Below the pieces are notes generated by a model. It did no database searches. It was not told the DNA's origin and saw nothing but the letters and a program-made list of their open reading frames with translations. DNA of 64,000 nucleotides from Thermomicrobiales bacterium. Its GTDB lineage: Bacteria > Chloroflexota > Chloroflexia > Thermomicrobiales > UBA6265. A program made the position numbers and the translations under genes. The stretch covers positions 110,782 through 174,781 of the forward strand of contig JAWKPF010000010.1 of assembly GCA_041390825.1 (NCBI GenBank). The letters run 5' to 3'. Below are positions 25,862 through 35,255 of the stretch, piece by piece. Each line of letters starts with the position of its first letter. Within the stretch, counting starts at the first letter, position 1.

Positions 25862-26671
25862 ATGCTCGAACGCGCCAGCGGCCAATTCATCGTCGACGGT
25901 CAGGTGGAAGACATCCTGGGCGGCATCAGTGGAGCGCCACGCATCGCCCGCATCAGCCAGAGTTGCCGGTTCACCGGCCAACTGGAAGGCGAAAGCATGG
26001 CGGAGTTCACCGCGGTGCTCCCGCGCGAGGGAGACGGCCGCTTCCACGGCTTCCAACGGGTCTATGGCCGATTGGGCGAGCGGGAAGGCGCCTTCGTCCT
26101 CAGCGTGACCGGCACGTACACCAACGGGCAACCGCGTGGCGAATGGACCATCGTGCCAAGATCGGGATCGGGCGACTTTGCGCATATCCGCGGCAGCGGC
26201 ACGTTTTCTCTGCCAGATGGCAAGCCAGGTCGGTATCGACTCGAATTCGATCTGCGCAAGCCGCGTGCCGCAACGAAGACAGCCACAGCGGACGTCGAGG
26301 CGCCGGAGCCGGTTGCCGAGTCTGAAATGCGGGAAGCCGCGACGGAGAGCCGGAAACGGAAACCGGGCACGAGAGCAGCAACATCGGCAGACGAGACAAG
26401 TACCACGGCTTCGCCGAGGCGAACCCGGCCGCGCACGGCAGCACCACCAGCCGCCCCGGTCGAGAACGTCGTCGATCCCCCGAAACCCAGGCGAACGCGG
26501 AAAGCGGCTCCGCCACCCATTCCGGCTCCCATTGCTGCCTCAGCCGATCCAGCCCCGGAGAAAACATCCTCGAGGCCATCGCGACGCAAGCAGCTCCCGC
26601 CGCCGGCCCCGGTTGCCATCCCGGTCCCTGAACCGACACCGGTTCGCAAACGGCGCGCCAAGGCCGCCTGA
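25862..26671 (+). CDS. DUF3224-family protein with basic, proline-rich C-terminal tail
   Basis: 269 residues. Residues 1 to about 130 match DUF3224 (allene-oxide-cyclase-like barrel): RFTGQLEGESMAEF, YGRLGEREGAFVL, and VPRSGSGDFAHIRGSGTF. The remaining 140 residues are low-complexity Ala/Pro/Arg/Lys with repeated basic clusters (RRTRPRT, KPRRTRK, RPSRRKQ, RKRRAK), like histone-H1 or AT-hook tails. Typical DUF3224 proteins lack such a tail. A DNA- or RNA-binding role is an inference. A consensus LexA-like box lies directly upstream. Confidence 0.75.
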   Translation: MLERASGQFIVDGQVEDILGGISGAPRIARISQSCRFTGQLEGESMAEFTAVLPREGDGRFHGFQRVYGRLGEREGAFVLSVTGTYTNGQPRGEWTIVPRSGSGDFAHIRGSGTFSLPDGKPGRYRLEFDLRKPRAATKTATADVEAPEPVAESEMREAATESRKRKPGTRAATSADETSTTASPRRTRPRTAAPPAAPVENVVDPPKPRRTRKAAPPPIPAPIAASADPAPEKTSSRPSRRKQLPPPAPVAIPVPEPTPVRKRRAKAA

Positions 26672-26752
26672 GCGTCTCAGGCAGAGCCGCCGGCGCCGGT
26701 GTCACGGGCGGGTTCTGCTCCGCAGCCGATCGGGCAATCGACGGCAACGAAA

Positions 26753-26782
26753 AAAGCGCCAGGGCGCTTGCCCCGGCGCTTT
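26753..26782 (-). terminator. Intrinsic terminator of the GlsB/YeaQ gene
   Basis: Inverted repeat AAAGCGCCAGGGC/GCCCCGGCGCTTT with a GCTT loop and one A-C mismatch. Read on the minus strand, the stem runs into TTTTTT (26755-26750). It lies about 20 bases beyond the stop of the small membrane protein. Confidence 0.85.
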
Positions 26783-26802
26783 GCGATTTCGTCGAGCAGG
26801 CG

Positions 26803-27063
26803 TTATGCCTTGCGGCCCATGAGGTATGCATACCCCCACGAAACCACGAACGCGCCGATGACGCCAAGGATCAGGCTGCCGATCGACCAGTCGATAACGA
26901 ACTTCTCATCATCGATCCAGCCCCAGACAATGCCGCCCAAGACCGCGCCGATGATGCCAAGGATGATGTTGGCAATCCATCCTTGCTGGCTATCTGTGCC
27001 GGCAAGCTTGCTGCCAAGCCAACCGACCAGGGCGCCGAAGATAACCCAGGAAATCAACCCCAT
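26803..27063 (-). CDS. GlsB/YeaQ/YmgE-family stress-response membrane protein
   Basis: 86 residues, the normal length. Three hydrophobic segments with glycine zippers (VIFGALVGWLGSKLAG, IILGIIGAVLGGIVWGW, LILGVIGAFVVSWGY) identify the transglycosylase-associated protein family of small inner-membrane proteins, often induced by stress. The ATG at 27063 is preceded by AGGAGG eight bases upstream, which overrides the longer open frame starting at 27252. A strong terminator follows. Confidence 0.9.
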   Translation of the reverse strand: MGLISWVIFGALVGWLGSKLAGTDSQQGWIANIILGIIGAVLGGIVWGWIDDEKFVIDWSIGSLILGVIGAFVVSWGYAYLMGRKA

Positions 27064-27293
27064 GGAACCCAACCTCCTCTGAACTACTCTCCACGCCAGC
27101 GTCTTTGCTGGTCCGCCCCAGCAGTTGCACTCGTGCGCCATCTCATAATGCTGTTCCCAACTGACAACGTCAAGAGGGTAGGCGCTCGCAAATGCGCGAA
27201 TTTCGTGCGTACGAATGCTACTGCTCGGGATGTAGTATGCCATTTTCGGCACAAGCCGCGCAGAACGCTGTCACGCTGGGGATTCCCTGTGCG

Positions 27294-28829
27294 CTAGTCG
27301 GCGTCCATAGCGGCTGGAGCGATGGGGAGGCGCACAGTGAACTTGGTGCCACGGCCCACTTCACTTTCGACCGCTACCGATCCCCCATGCGCCTGCACGA
27401 GCGATGCGACGATCGCGAGTCCCAACCCGGTCCCGCCACGGCTGCGCACCCGACCCGGATCCGCGCGCCAGAAGCGCTCGAAAACACGCTCCTGATCTTC
27501 CCGGGGAATACCGGGGCCCTCGTCCTCGACCGAGATGTCGACGAATCCCGGTTCCGGCGCCACCACCACATGCACCGGTGTTTCCGCCGGAGTGTGGGTG
27601 CGGACATTGGTGAGCAGGTTGTCGATCACCTGCCGCAAGCGGTTGCGGTCGCCAATGACGGTTGGATCGCCCGACTGCTGATAGCTGACCGGGCGCGTTG
27701 GATCGACCACTTCGAAGTCGGTGACGGCCTCGGTGACCACTTCGCCGATGTCGACCGGGGCCATTTCCAACCCGCGCTGTTGGTCCATCCGTGCCAGCAA
27801 GAGCAAGTCGTCCACCAGGCGGCCCATGCGGCGCGACTCCGCTTCGATACGGCCCATCGCCATATCCACCGATTCCGGCGTCTTCAACGCGCCCTGGCGA
27901 TAGAGCTCGGCATAACCCCGCAGGGAGGTGAGCGGGGTGCGCAACTCGTGCGCGGCATCGGCCACGAAGCGGCGCAGGCGGTTTTCGTTGTCTTCCCGCG
28001 CCAGAGCGGCCTGCTCCACCTGACCCAGCATCTCGTTGAGCGCGCTGCCAAGACGTCCGAGCTCAGTATGCGGATCGCCTTCCGGCACACGCTGCGTCAG
28101 GTCACCAGCGGCGATTTTCTCGGCGGTGCCGATCATCTGATCGACCGGTTCGAACCCGCGCCGCATGACGAGCCACGAAGCGACAGCCGCCGCCGCGACG
28201 GCAAGCGAACCGGCGACGAGAATGGTGCGGATCAGCCGATCGATCGAGTTTTCGACCTCTTTCAACGAGCGAGCGGTAAAGAGATAGTCACCGTTGTCGC
28301 GCATGGAAACGAGCAGGCGGTAGTCGAACGTTCCATCTTCCGAGGGAACGGTCTGAATCCGGTTGAGCATCGCGGTGAGCTCGGCGCTGGGCACTTCCGG
28401 CAGAAGCGGCGGAGAATCCGGATCGTCGGTATAGCCGCTCGGCTCACTCCAGATCACCGTGCCATCCGGCGCAAACGAGAATGAGGCCACGCTCCGCTCG
28501 AAAACCTCGCGGGTGCTGTCATCATCGCTGTCATCGATGACGGTTGCGGCGTTCGGCACCGGGGTGGCTTTGGTCCATTCGGCCGGTTTCCAGGGCGGGG
28601 GTCCCCCATGACCCTCGAGCGTGTACGGGGTGCCGTACGCATTCGCTGGGTACCTGCTGTGGTCACCGGGTTTCGGACCCTTCTTCTGGGCATTGGCGAT
28701 GATGTCGTCATCCACATCCTGCACCAGCGCGGCGCGGGTGTCCCGCACGAGCACATAGCCAAGTGAGGCTATGGTGATCAGCAGCACACCCGCGATCGCC
28801 AGGGTCAGTCTGGTTTGGATTCTCACCAC
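27294..28829 (-). CDS. Two-component sensor histidine kinase
   Basis: 511 residues, membrane-bound. A first helix (about 7-28) and a second near 200-225 flank an extracytoplasmic sensor region of about 170 residues. Then come HAMP (RRGFEPVDQMIG...), the HisKA box with the phosphorylated His in ADAAHELRTPLTS, and the HATPase N box (RLRQVIDNLLTN), G1 box (DEGPGIP) and G2 box (GGTGLGLAI). Initiation is at GTG 28829 or 28826, after GGGGAGG. It lies 63 bases downstream of its response regulator on the same strand. Confidence 0.93.
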   Translation of the reverse strand: MVRIQTRLTLAIAGVLLITIASLGYVLVRDTRAALVQDVDDDIIANAQKKGPKPGDHSRYPANAYGTPYTLEGHGGPPPWKPAEWTKATPVPNAATVIDDSDDDSTREVFERSVASFSFAPDGTVIWSEPSGYTDDPDSPPLLPEVPSAELTAMLNRIQTVPSEDGTFDYRLLVSMRDNGDYLFTARSLKEVENSIDRLIRTILVAGSLAVAAAAVASWLVMRRGFEPVDQMIGTAEKIAAGDLTQRVPEGDPHTELGRLGSALNEMLGQVEQAALAREDNENRLRRFVADAAHELRTPLTSLRGYAELYRQGALKTPESVDMAMGRIEAESRRMGRLVDDLLLLARMDQQRGLEMAPVDIGEVVTEAVTDFEVVDPTRPVSYQQSGDPTVIGDRNRLRQVIDNLLTNVRTHTPAETPVHVVVAPEPGFVDISVEDEGPGIPREDQERVFERFWRADPGRVRSRGGTGLGLAIVASLVQAHGGSVAVESEVGRGTKFTVRLPIAPAAMDAD

Positions 28830-28892
28830 ACACCTCCCCAGGTGTCGATGATCTGGGCTCCCGGCGCGCGGCGCCGGAACGTGGCCGCGTTC

Positions 28893-29621
28893 CTAACGCA
28901 TGCCGGCCGGGGCGCTGTCCGGAACCCGGATCGAGTATCCAAAACCCCGCACGGTTCGGATCAACTGGGCATCGCGATCGTGCAGCTTGCGCCGCAGGTA
29001 GGAGACATAGGTTTCGACCGACGCCGGATCGCCCGCGAAATCGTAATCCCACACATGATCGATGATCTGCGTTTTCGAGACCACTCGTTCCCGGTTGAGC
29101 ATGAGATACCGCAGGAGACGAAACTCGGTCGGAGAGAGATTGATCTCTTCATTGCCGCGCCAGACGCGGAACGAATCTTCATCGAGCACGACATCGCCCA
29201 CTTGCAAGCGGGAGAGCTCCACTTCGGGAGCGCTCGTGCGCCGGAGCACCGCGCCGATACGCAGCAGCAACTCTTCGAGACTAAAGGGCTTGGTGAGGTA
29301 GTCGTCGCCGCCGCGCGAGAACCCGGCCCGCAGATCGGACGCATCGTCGCGCGCGGTCAGGAAGATGACGGGGGTGAGATCGCCGCCGCTGCGAATCTTG
29401 CGGCAGACCTCGAAACCATCGAGATCCGGCAGATTGACATCGAGGACGATGAGATCGGGCGAGCTGGATACCGCGCGCAGGGCCTCCAGTCCGCTGGCCG
29501 CGCTTTCGACCTGGTATCCGGTAAACCGCAGCGCGGTCGTGAGCAGTTCGCGAATCGGCTCTTCGTCATCGACGATCAGGATTCGCTTGCCGGTCATTTG
29601 GTCTGGGGTCATTGTCTGCAT
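28893..29621 (-). CDS. OmpR/PhoB-family response regulator
   Basis: 242 residues. The receiver domain has the acidic pair in VDDEEP, the phosphoacceptor Asp in VLDVNLP and the switch lysine in YLTKPF. The C-terminal winged helix ends with VRGFGYSIR, typical of OmpR-type regulators. Three possible ATGs lie in the first nine codons; the third begins the receiver strand directly. It is transcribed ahead of the sensor kinase. Targets are unknown; the envelope genes next to it are candidates. Confidence 0.92.
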   Translation of the reverse strand: MQTMTPDQMTGKRILIVDDEEPIRELLTTALRFTGYQVESAASGLEALRAVSSSPDLIVLDVNLPDLDGFEVCRKIRSGGDLTPVIFLTARDDASDLRAGFSRGGDDYLTKPFSLEELLLRIGAVLRRTSAPEVELSRLQVGDVVLDEDSFRVWRGNEEINLSPTEFRLLRYLMLNRERVVSKTQIIDHVWDYDFAGDPASVETYVSYLRRKLHDRDAQLIRTVRGFGYSIRVPDSAPAGMR

Positions 29622-29666
29622 TTGGGAGTTCTTTCACGAAGGGACTGGCATGTGCCGGTCTGGCGA

Positions 29667-29900
29667 TCAGGCTGCGGGAAGACTGGATTCGGGAACCGAG
29701 GTTGGTACCGGCGTGCCGCCGATGGAGCCAAAGCTCGGCATCTCTACCGGAGTGATCGGAATGCGGGTTGGCGCTGTTTGCCAGGGAAGCTGATCCGTCT
29801 GGCTCAACCCGTAAAGCCCGAACCCACCGATAACAACGAACGGAACAAGGATAACGATCGCAATCGCGGCGATGACCCACTTCCGGTTGTTCTGCTTCAT
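29667..29900 (-). CDS. Small single-pass membrane protein
   Basis: 77 residues. A short basic N-terminus (KQNNRKW) is followed by one helix (VIAAIAIVILVPFVVIGGFG) and an exported Pro/Thr/Ser-rich tail. The ATG at 29900 is eight bases after GGGAG, a better spacing than the ATG at 29906. It lies just upstream of the two-component genes on the same strand and may be co-transcribed with them. No family recognised. Confidence 0.65.
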   Translation of the reverse strand: MKQNNRKWVIAAIAIVILVPFVVIGGFGLYGLSQTDQLPWQTAPTRIPITPVEMPSFGSIGGTPVPTSVPESSLPAA

Positions 29901-29966
29901 CGTCATCTCTCCCGCGCGGCAGGCTGCCCACGCCCATTCGAGGGCGCGGACAGCCGTGTGGTCATG

Positions 29967-30692
29967 CTAGGCAGCCGAGTTTACCGCCACGAGGTCGATC
30001 TCCAGCTGGATGATGTCCTCGATGGAGAGCACCGAGCCAACGATCGGCTTCTCGATGTCGAAATCGGCCATGTCGAATTCGGTATTCGCCGAGCCCGTGA
30101 GGGTGTCGCCAGTGCGGGTGGCGGTCGTCTCCCAGGCAACCGTCTTGGTGACACCGTGGAGTGTGAAGTTGCCCACGAGGGTAAACGTGGTCTCCTCGCC
30201 ATCGGCCGGCATGGTGAAGTCCTGAATCTCTGTCACCACGAACTCAGCCAGTGGGTACTGGTCGCTCTGCAGGGTGTTGCCGCGCAGGAAGTTGTCACGC
30301 CGGGACGAATCGCTCTCGAAGGTGCGGACGTCGACATAGATAGTCGAGCAGGGAATCGGGTTGCCGTCCGCGTCGAACAGGAACGCTCCCTGGATGGTGT
30401 TGGTGGATCCAACGGCGGTGTTCGCGCCCACGTTGGCCAGTTCCTCTTCGGCGATATAGCGGGCTTCGGACTGGGCGGGGTCGACCACATAGATCGAAGC
30501 GGCGCCGAGCGCGGCAGGGTCGGTCTCGATAGCCGAGCAGTCGATGGTCGCCGGCTCGGTGTCCAGCACACCATAGGCGGTCGGGGTCTGCGCGGCAGCG
30601 GCGCCCGGGAGCAAGGTGACCGCAGCGCCAGCAAGCGCGAGGCCGGTCATGGTGAGGCCGGGAGCCCGGCGAGCGAGAAGATCGAGATTCAT
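29967..30692 (-). CDS. Secreted YceI-family protein
   Basis: 241 residues with a signal peptide (hydrophobic core to about residue 34, ending GAAAAQ). YceI lipocalin-like features: YVVDPAQSEARYIAEE near the start, FESDSSRRDNFLRG, and TLVGNFTLHGVTKTV, followed by DFDIEKPIVGSVLSIED. YceI proteins bind isoprenoid lipids in a beta-barrel and are found in the periplasm or outside the membrane. An acidic insert around residues 45-70 is not typical. It stands alone between the two-component system and the SH3 protein. Confidence 0.88.
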   Translation of the reverse strand: MNLDLLARRAPGLTMTGLALAGAAVTLLPGAAAAQTPTAYGVLDTEPATIDCSAIETDPAALGAASIYVVDPAQSEARYIAEEELANVGANTAVGSTNTIQGAFLFDADGNPIPCSTIYVDVRTFESDSSRRDNFLRGNTLQSDQYPLAEFVVTEIQDFTMPADGEETTFTLVGNFTLHGVTKTVAWETTATRTGDTLTGSANTEFDMADFDIEKPIVGSVLSIEDIIQLEIDLVAVNSAA

Positions 30693-30789
30693 CCGTACAC
30701 TACCTCCATAGTGCCTTCAGCAGGTGGGCGCCGACTCACCGTGAGCGCGCAACAAACCCAGTCTGCCAATCGCTTCATGCAATGTGACG

Positions 30790-31440
30790 CTAGATTGCGT
30801 CGTCCGTAGCAACCGCGGTTGCGGTCGCAAGCACACCGGTCACCGTGCCAGTTGCATCGGCTTCGGTGGCGGGAACCGCCAGATAGGTGCGGCTCACCCA
30901 TCCTTGCGTGCCGTCGAAATCGACCTGGTACCAGTCCATGTCATCGGCGGTCTCCGGTCCGCTCACCACGCTGCCTTCGGTCGAGCCGTCCAGGATCATG
31001 ACGACCTCGGACGAGCTGCCGGCGGCGCTTCGCAGGTTGAGCGCTTCGGTATTGACGATGACCGTCGATCCAGCGGTCAATGACCCGCCCGTGGCGGCAT
31101 CGACCAGATATTCAGCCGCGACCCATCCGGTGTCGTCGTCGTACTCGACCTGATACCAGGAGTAGTCGCCACCGGTGACCGGGCCGTCCACAACGGTGGC
31201 CCAGGTGCCGTTTTGCAAGGTGGTGACGATTTCAGCGTCGATCGAGGCATCCGCGCGCATGTTCAGCGCATCCGCGTTCACAACCACCGCTTGCCCAACG
31301 GTGAAGGCAGCGGTGGCGGATGCCTGTGCGGCAACGCGGACCAGACCGGTCTCCGGCGACACCACTCCGACTCCGCCGAGCGCGATGGCCAATGCGGTTG
31401 CAACAACAGAGACGCCCTTGATCAATGTGTGGGAGTTCAT
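30790..31440 (-). CDS. Secreted protein with two bacterial SH3 domains
   Basis: 216 residues with an N-terminal signal sequence (VVATALAIALGGVGVV). Two SH3b repeats follow, each with the pattern ALN(M/L)R...WYQV...GWV: the first at about 52-110, the second at about 125-185. Such domains usually bind cell-wall peptides. The tail is Ala/Thr-rich and has no catalytic domain, so a binding or scaffold role is likely. Confidence 0.85.
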   Translation of the reverse strand: MNSHTLIKGVSVVATALAIALGGVGVVSPETGLVRVAAQASATAAFTVGQAVVVNADALNMRADASIDAEIVTTLQNGTWATVVDGPVTGGDYSWYQVEYDDDTGWVAAEYLVDAATGGSLTAGSTVIVNTEALNLRSAAGSSSEVVMILDGSTEGSVVSGPETADDMDWYQVDFDGTQGWVSRTYLAVPATEADATGTVTGVLATATAVATDDAI

Positions 31441-31629
31441 GGCCGTCCTCCGTTCCTTTCATCCTCTTCCGAGGCGGCTCGGCCCCGGGGAGGGTCGCGA
31501 CCGAGCCGCATGTTCCCTGTTCGTTCGATCGTGACTTCGATCGATCTGGGACTATCCTAGGACTCGTCTCTGTGGGTGTTCTGCAGCTTTCCTGAGAATA
31601 CGCTTGGAGTCAATCCTGGTGCGCCGTTT

Positions 31630-31675
31630 CCCATTTCCCATTTCCCATTTCCCATTTCCCATTTCCCATTTCCCA
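31630..31675. repeat. Tandem heptamer array CCCATTT x6.5
   Basis: Six perfect CCCATTT units and a final CCCA (GGGAAAT on the minus strand). It is the pure tandem form of the motif that makes the hairpins at 1008, 3317 and 13475. It sits in the 273-base spacer between the SH3 gene and the membrane protein at 31714. Confidence 0.9.
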
Positions 31676-31713
31676 GGGATTGTGTCTTTCCAGCCAAACA
31701 GGTACGGTGATGC

Positions 31714-32277
31714 ATGGATCCATTGGCTTCACTTGCGGACCGTTCTATGGCTGTGTTGAGCATCGAAAGCGAACTGCAGGACTGGTCAGCCTTCTATTCC
31801 GCGGTGGCCGGAATCGCCGGGGTGCTGGTTGGGTTGCTCTTCGTGGCGCTGGCGCTCAGTCCGAGGATCATGAGCGATTCGTCACCGCCTGGCCTGCGCA
31901 TCTGGTGCTCGGAAACGTTCCATGGGCTGATGCTCATGCTCACGTTCTCGCTGCTCTTCCTGATACCCGATCCGTCGGGTCCGGGGCTCGGCATCCCGAT
32001 TGCGGCGGTGTCGCTGCTCGGGCTCCGGCAGGTCTGGCTGGACATGCGCAGTTTGCGTACCGATCCGGATCCGCGCTGGTCGAAGAACCATGCCGGGTTG
32101 AAGCGATTCAGCTACATCATTGCCGCCTATGTCGCGGCCTGCGCCATTGGGTGCAGCTTGATCCTGGACCAGAGCACCCTGATCGACTGGATGGTGCTGC
32201 CGATCTTTCTCCTGTTGATCAACTCTGCCATCAACTGCTGGTCGATCCTGAAAGAGGTCGGCAATCTGCCCACCTGA
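31714..32277 (+). CDS. Integral membrane protein, four predicted helices
   Basis: 187 residues. Hydrophobic segments are at about 30-50 (AVAGIAGVLVGLLFVALAL), 72-90, 125-150 and 155-175. The first segment, AGIAGVLVGLLFVAL after a short WSAFYSA helix, recurs in small uncharacterised membrane proteins of actinobacteria and Chloroflexota. An in-frame ATG at 31747 would also retain the first helix. Function unknown. Confidence 0.7.
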   Translation: MDPLASLADRSMAVLSIESELQDWSAFYSAVAGIAGVLVGLLFVALALSPRIMSDSSPPGLRIWCSETFHGLMLMLTFSLLFLIPDPSGPGLGIPIAAVSLLGLRQVWLDMRSLRTDPDPRWSKNHAGLKRFSYIIAAYVAACAIGCSLILDQSTLIDWMVLPIFLLLINSAINCWSILKEVGNLPT

Positions 32278-32473
32278 TACGGAATCGAGGTGATTGCTGA
32301 GCGTTGTTGCCCAGCGTTTCAACAGCGGGAGCGCGCGGAGTGACGATGGGCCGTTCCTGCGAGTCCCGTCAGATTCGGCTGGACAAGCTGCCGGCTTCTG
32401 ACAAATCGAGCGCTCCCCCGTTTCATTGACGAATCAACCGAGCGCACGCATTCGAGGCAGCAGGAGCCAACCC

Positions 32474-32968
32474 GTGACCGAACGCACGATCACCAACGAA
32501 ATCGCCGTCAATGACTTCCGCGACCAATTCCTCGCGATCTGGAACGAGATCTTCCAGCACACGACCGGGCCGCATTACCTGTTGGATGATGACAACTCGT
32601 TCTTCGACACGCTTGCGGACATCACCGCCGAGGAGGCGAACAGTCCCGTGTCGAACCAGTCGGCGAGCCTGGCCGCGCAGGTGCAGCACACCGCGTATTA
32701 CGTGGAGGCGCTGCGCGAAGGGTTGGCCACCAACTTCACCGCCAAGGCCGATTGGGAGGGATCGTGGCAGATCGCACCAGTCGATGACACCCAATGGCAA
32801 GCATTGATCGGACGGCTGAACGACTCCTACGAATGGGTCGTGACCTTTGCACGTGAGACCCATGACTGGAACGCCGATCTCGTTGGCGGCGCGTTCGCGC
32901 TGGCCGCGCATAGCGCGTATCACCTGGGGGAAGTTCGTCAGGGAATCGGCGTCATCCGAAGCCGATAG
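32474..32968 (+). CDS. DinB-like (DfrA/YfiT) four-helix protein
   Basis: 164 residues. Histidines in the positions of the DinB-like metal site occur in AAQVQHTAYYVE and in AAHSAYHLGEVRQ, the second being the usual family ending. The GTG at 32474 with AGGAG seven bases upstream is preferred to a TTG at 32426. Members are putative metal- or thiol-dependent enzymes, often of unknown substrate. It converges with the MFS gene. Confidence 0.8.
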   Translation: MTERTITNEIAVNDFRDQFLAIWNEIFQHTTGPHYLLDDDNSFFDTLADITAEEANSPVSNQSASLAAQVQHTAYYVEALREGLATNFTAKADWEGSWQIAPVDDTQWQALIGRLNDSYEWVVTFARETHDWNADLVGGAFALAAHSAYHLGEVRQGIGVIRSR

Positions 32969-33012
32969 CCGAAGCGCCCAGCCGCCGTTCGCGGCCGGAA
33001 TCGTCTCGGGCT

Positions 33013-34320
33013 TCAGCTCTCCGATCCTGCCCCGACGGACTGCGGAACAGTGGCGGTCTCGAGAACGATCTCGGGGGCAATCTCGGGAATCTCGCCAATG
33101 ATGGGCTCGTCTTCGATGGATGGCGCCGGTTCCGTGTCCCCATGCGGCCAATGGCGCGCGGTGCGGTTGACCCAGAGGACGACCGGGATGAGGCAGATGC
33201 CAAGCAGGATGGCGACTTCGAACGTCAGAGTGTTGCGTTTCGCATAGAGCACCCCGCCCACGATGGGACCGAACGACGACGCCAGACCACCGGCCATCTC
33301 CACGATGGCGAAACCGCGGGCACGGTGCCGGGCGGGAGCGTTCACCCCAAGCGACGCGTTGAGCATGGCCCAGGCGGAAAAGAAGCCGCCGCGCAGCAGA
33401 TAGGCAAACAGGATGACCGGCAGGAGCGCGCTGGCGTGGAACAGCACGAGCGAGATCACGATCATCCCGAGCGAGATGGCAACCGCCAGGAAGGGCTCTT
33501 TCTGCAGCTTGCGTGTGCGTGCGACCGCCATGCCGAAGAGCGCCGAGCCAACCGCGCCGAGCGCCGAGAACGTGGCGATCGATGCCGGTTGGTACCCGCG
33601 CACGTCCTCCAGGAAGGTCGGAATAAAGGCGACGCCCAACGAGCAGGTGAAGACCACGCCCAGCAGCAGCAATGTGATGGTGCGGATGCGGTAATCGGCG
33701 ATCGCTTCCCGGTAGCCGGATTGCTGCGAGAGATCGCGTTCCTTGTGTGAGACAGGTTCTTCGATCTTGCGCAGCCAGTAGAACGAGGCCGCGGTGAGCG
33801 CTGCGGCCAGCAGAAATGCGGCGCGCATACCCGCCACGGCCACCAGCGCGCCGGCAATGATCGGCCCGATCGCCAGCGCGACTGACGGACCGACCGTGAA
33901 GATGAGCGCGAAGGCGCGCATTCGCTGCTCGCCCGCTTCGGCAGCGACCAGGGTTTGCAGCAGCGGAAAGACGATCTCACCGATGGCGATGCCAATGATG
34001 AGCACAAGCAGCTGCTGCCAATGGGTCGCCAGCGCGGCCGCCACCAGGCCAACCAGGGCCGCTGCTCGAGCCACCATGATGGTGCGCCGATAGCCAAAAC
34101 GGTTGGCGATATTGGCCGAAGGAAAGAGGACGAAGAGGCGCAGGATGCCATTGGCCCCAAGCAACAGACCGACGATGGCAATCGGCGCGCCGAGCTTCTC
34201 GATCCAGAGCGGCAGGATGCCGAGATACGCCCCGTAGGCGGACTCGATCAGGATGAGCGCCCAGAAGATGGGCACGACGGGTTGTGGAAGCCCAAGCTGC
34301 GGGCGTCGGAGGCGGAGCAC
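33013..34320 (-). CDS. Major facilitator superfamily transporter
   Basis: 435 residues with about 12 hydrophobic segments and a hydrophilic central loop (KIEEPVSHKERDLSQ). The loop after helix 2 has the family motif (NRFGYRRT), and a matching stretch occurs in the second half. The acidic C-terminal tail is about 40 residues long. Substrate cannot be read; drug or metabolite efflux is the usual role of such members. The start is a GTG. Confidence 0.87.
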   Translation of the reverse strand: MLRLRRPQLGLPQPVVPIFWALILIESAYGAYLGILPLWIEKLGAPIAIVGLLLGANGILRLFVLFPSANIANRFGYRRTIMVARAAALVGLVAAALATHWQQLLVLIIGIAIGEIVFPLLQTLVAAEAGEQRMRAFALIFTVGPSVALAIGPIIAGALVAVAGMRAAFLLAAALTAASFYWLRKIEEPVSHKERDLSQQSGYREAIADYRIRTITLLLLGVVFTCSLGVAFIPTFLEDVRGYQPASIATFSALGAVGSALFGMAVARTRKLQKEPFLAVAISLGMIVISLVLFHASALLPVILFAYLLRGGFFSAWAMLNASLGVNAPARHRARGFAIVEMAGGLASSFGPIVGGVLYAKRNTLTFEVAILLGICLIPVVLWVNRTARHWPHGDTEPAPSIEDEPIIGEIPEIAPEIVLETATVPQSVGAGSES

Positions 34321-34421
34321 GGTGAGTCCCTGACGATTGCCGGACGACTACCCGGCCAATCGGGAACTATACGGGGTTCTCGGTCTATTCAGTGCTGGAG
34401 ATATCCAACCACCAGCGATAC

Positions 34422-35183
34422 TCACGGTCCCCAACAACGGATCTTGCATCCAGGCTCCGTGCCACCGCCGCTTCCTCTCGTGGGGACGTCGTCGCCCTCG
34501 ACATAGAAGTCGAGCACATACGCCAAGGGGCTTCCGCCATTCCCGATACTGTATGACGCGTTCTGTTCTTGGGGGAGCATGATGAAATCAAGACCACCAT
34601 CGTCATCAGCTTCGAGGACTCGCTCACACTGCCGGCCCGCCTGCGGTCCGTCGATCGTTGTCAGAAAAAACCCTGGACGAGGCCAAAGCTCCGGCTCTTG
34701 TGGATTGGGCGTTGGGTTCTGATCGTCCCAAAACTGCAATTGCCGAAGGATTGCGATGACGGTCTGTCCACTGCTTGGGAAGTCGGGCAACGGCAGTTCG
34801 CCACATTTCCCTCGTTCCGGCAGTCCCAGACTTGGGTCCGGAGCATCCCAATCGAGAACCGCGACAACTGCTACCCGTGCCGCCGATGCACCGGCGCCCA
34901 AACCAATTTTTGCAATGGTGTCGAACAAGAAAATGCCGAGTCCCGATGTGACCTCATGCGATCGGGTGTCGTCATCTCGTACCGTCAGGCTGACTGATCC
35001 ATCCCACACAATCCCAAGGTATCCCGCGCCAAGCCCCGCTGGCACGTCGTAGGTTTCGCCCTCGTCATCACATCCACTCCTGGTGAGATTCAGCTCCCAG
35101 GCCTGCAACCGATAGCGCGCGGCCGCTTCGATGATGAACGGAATCCGTGCTTCCAATACCAACGGATAATCGAAGAGAGACAT
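34422..35183 (-). CDS. Hypothetical protein, no family recognised
   Basis: 253 residues, soluble, no signal peptide. The sequence is protein-like, with predicted beta strands (YLGIVWDGSVSLTVRDDD) and a glycine- and alanine-rich central segment (KIGLGAGASAARVAVVAVLDWD). The C-terminus has a Gly/Cys cluster (GSGGGTEPGCKIRCW). An SGCDDEGETYD segment in the N-terminal third could bind a metal. It precedes the cyclase/ATPase gene's 3' end on the same strand, without evident linkage. Confidence 0.6.
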   Translation of the reverse strand: MSLFDYPLVLEARIPFIIEAAARYRLQAWELNLTRSGCDDEGETYDVPAGLGAGYLGIVWDGSVSLTVRDDDTRSHEVTSGLGIFLFDTIAKIGLGAGASAARVAVVAVLDWDAPDPSLGLPERGKCGELPLPDFPSSGQTVIAILRQLQFWDDQNPTPNPQEPELWPRPGFFLTTIDGPQAGRQCERVLEADDDGGLDFIMLPQEQNASYSIGNGGSPLAYVLDFYVEGDDVPTRGSGGGTEPGCKIRCWGP

Positions 35184-35255
35184 GCGTGCTCCTCAGCCGG
35201 TTCGACCGCGGCTCGACTCAGAATGACCTGTACGTTGTGGGCTGGCGACAGCATA

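Noticed and set aside
28815..30809. A 664-codon plus-strand open frame opposite the response regulator and YceI genes
   Set aside because: Shadow of well-supported minus-strand genes; no recognisable domains.
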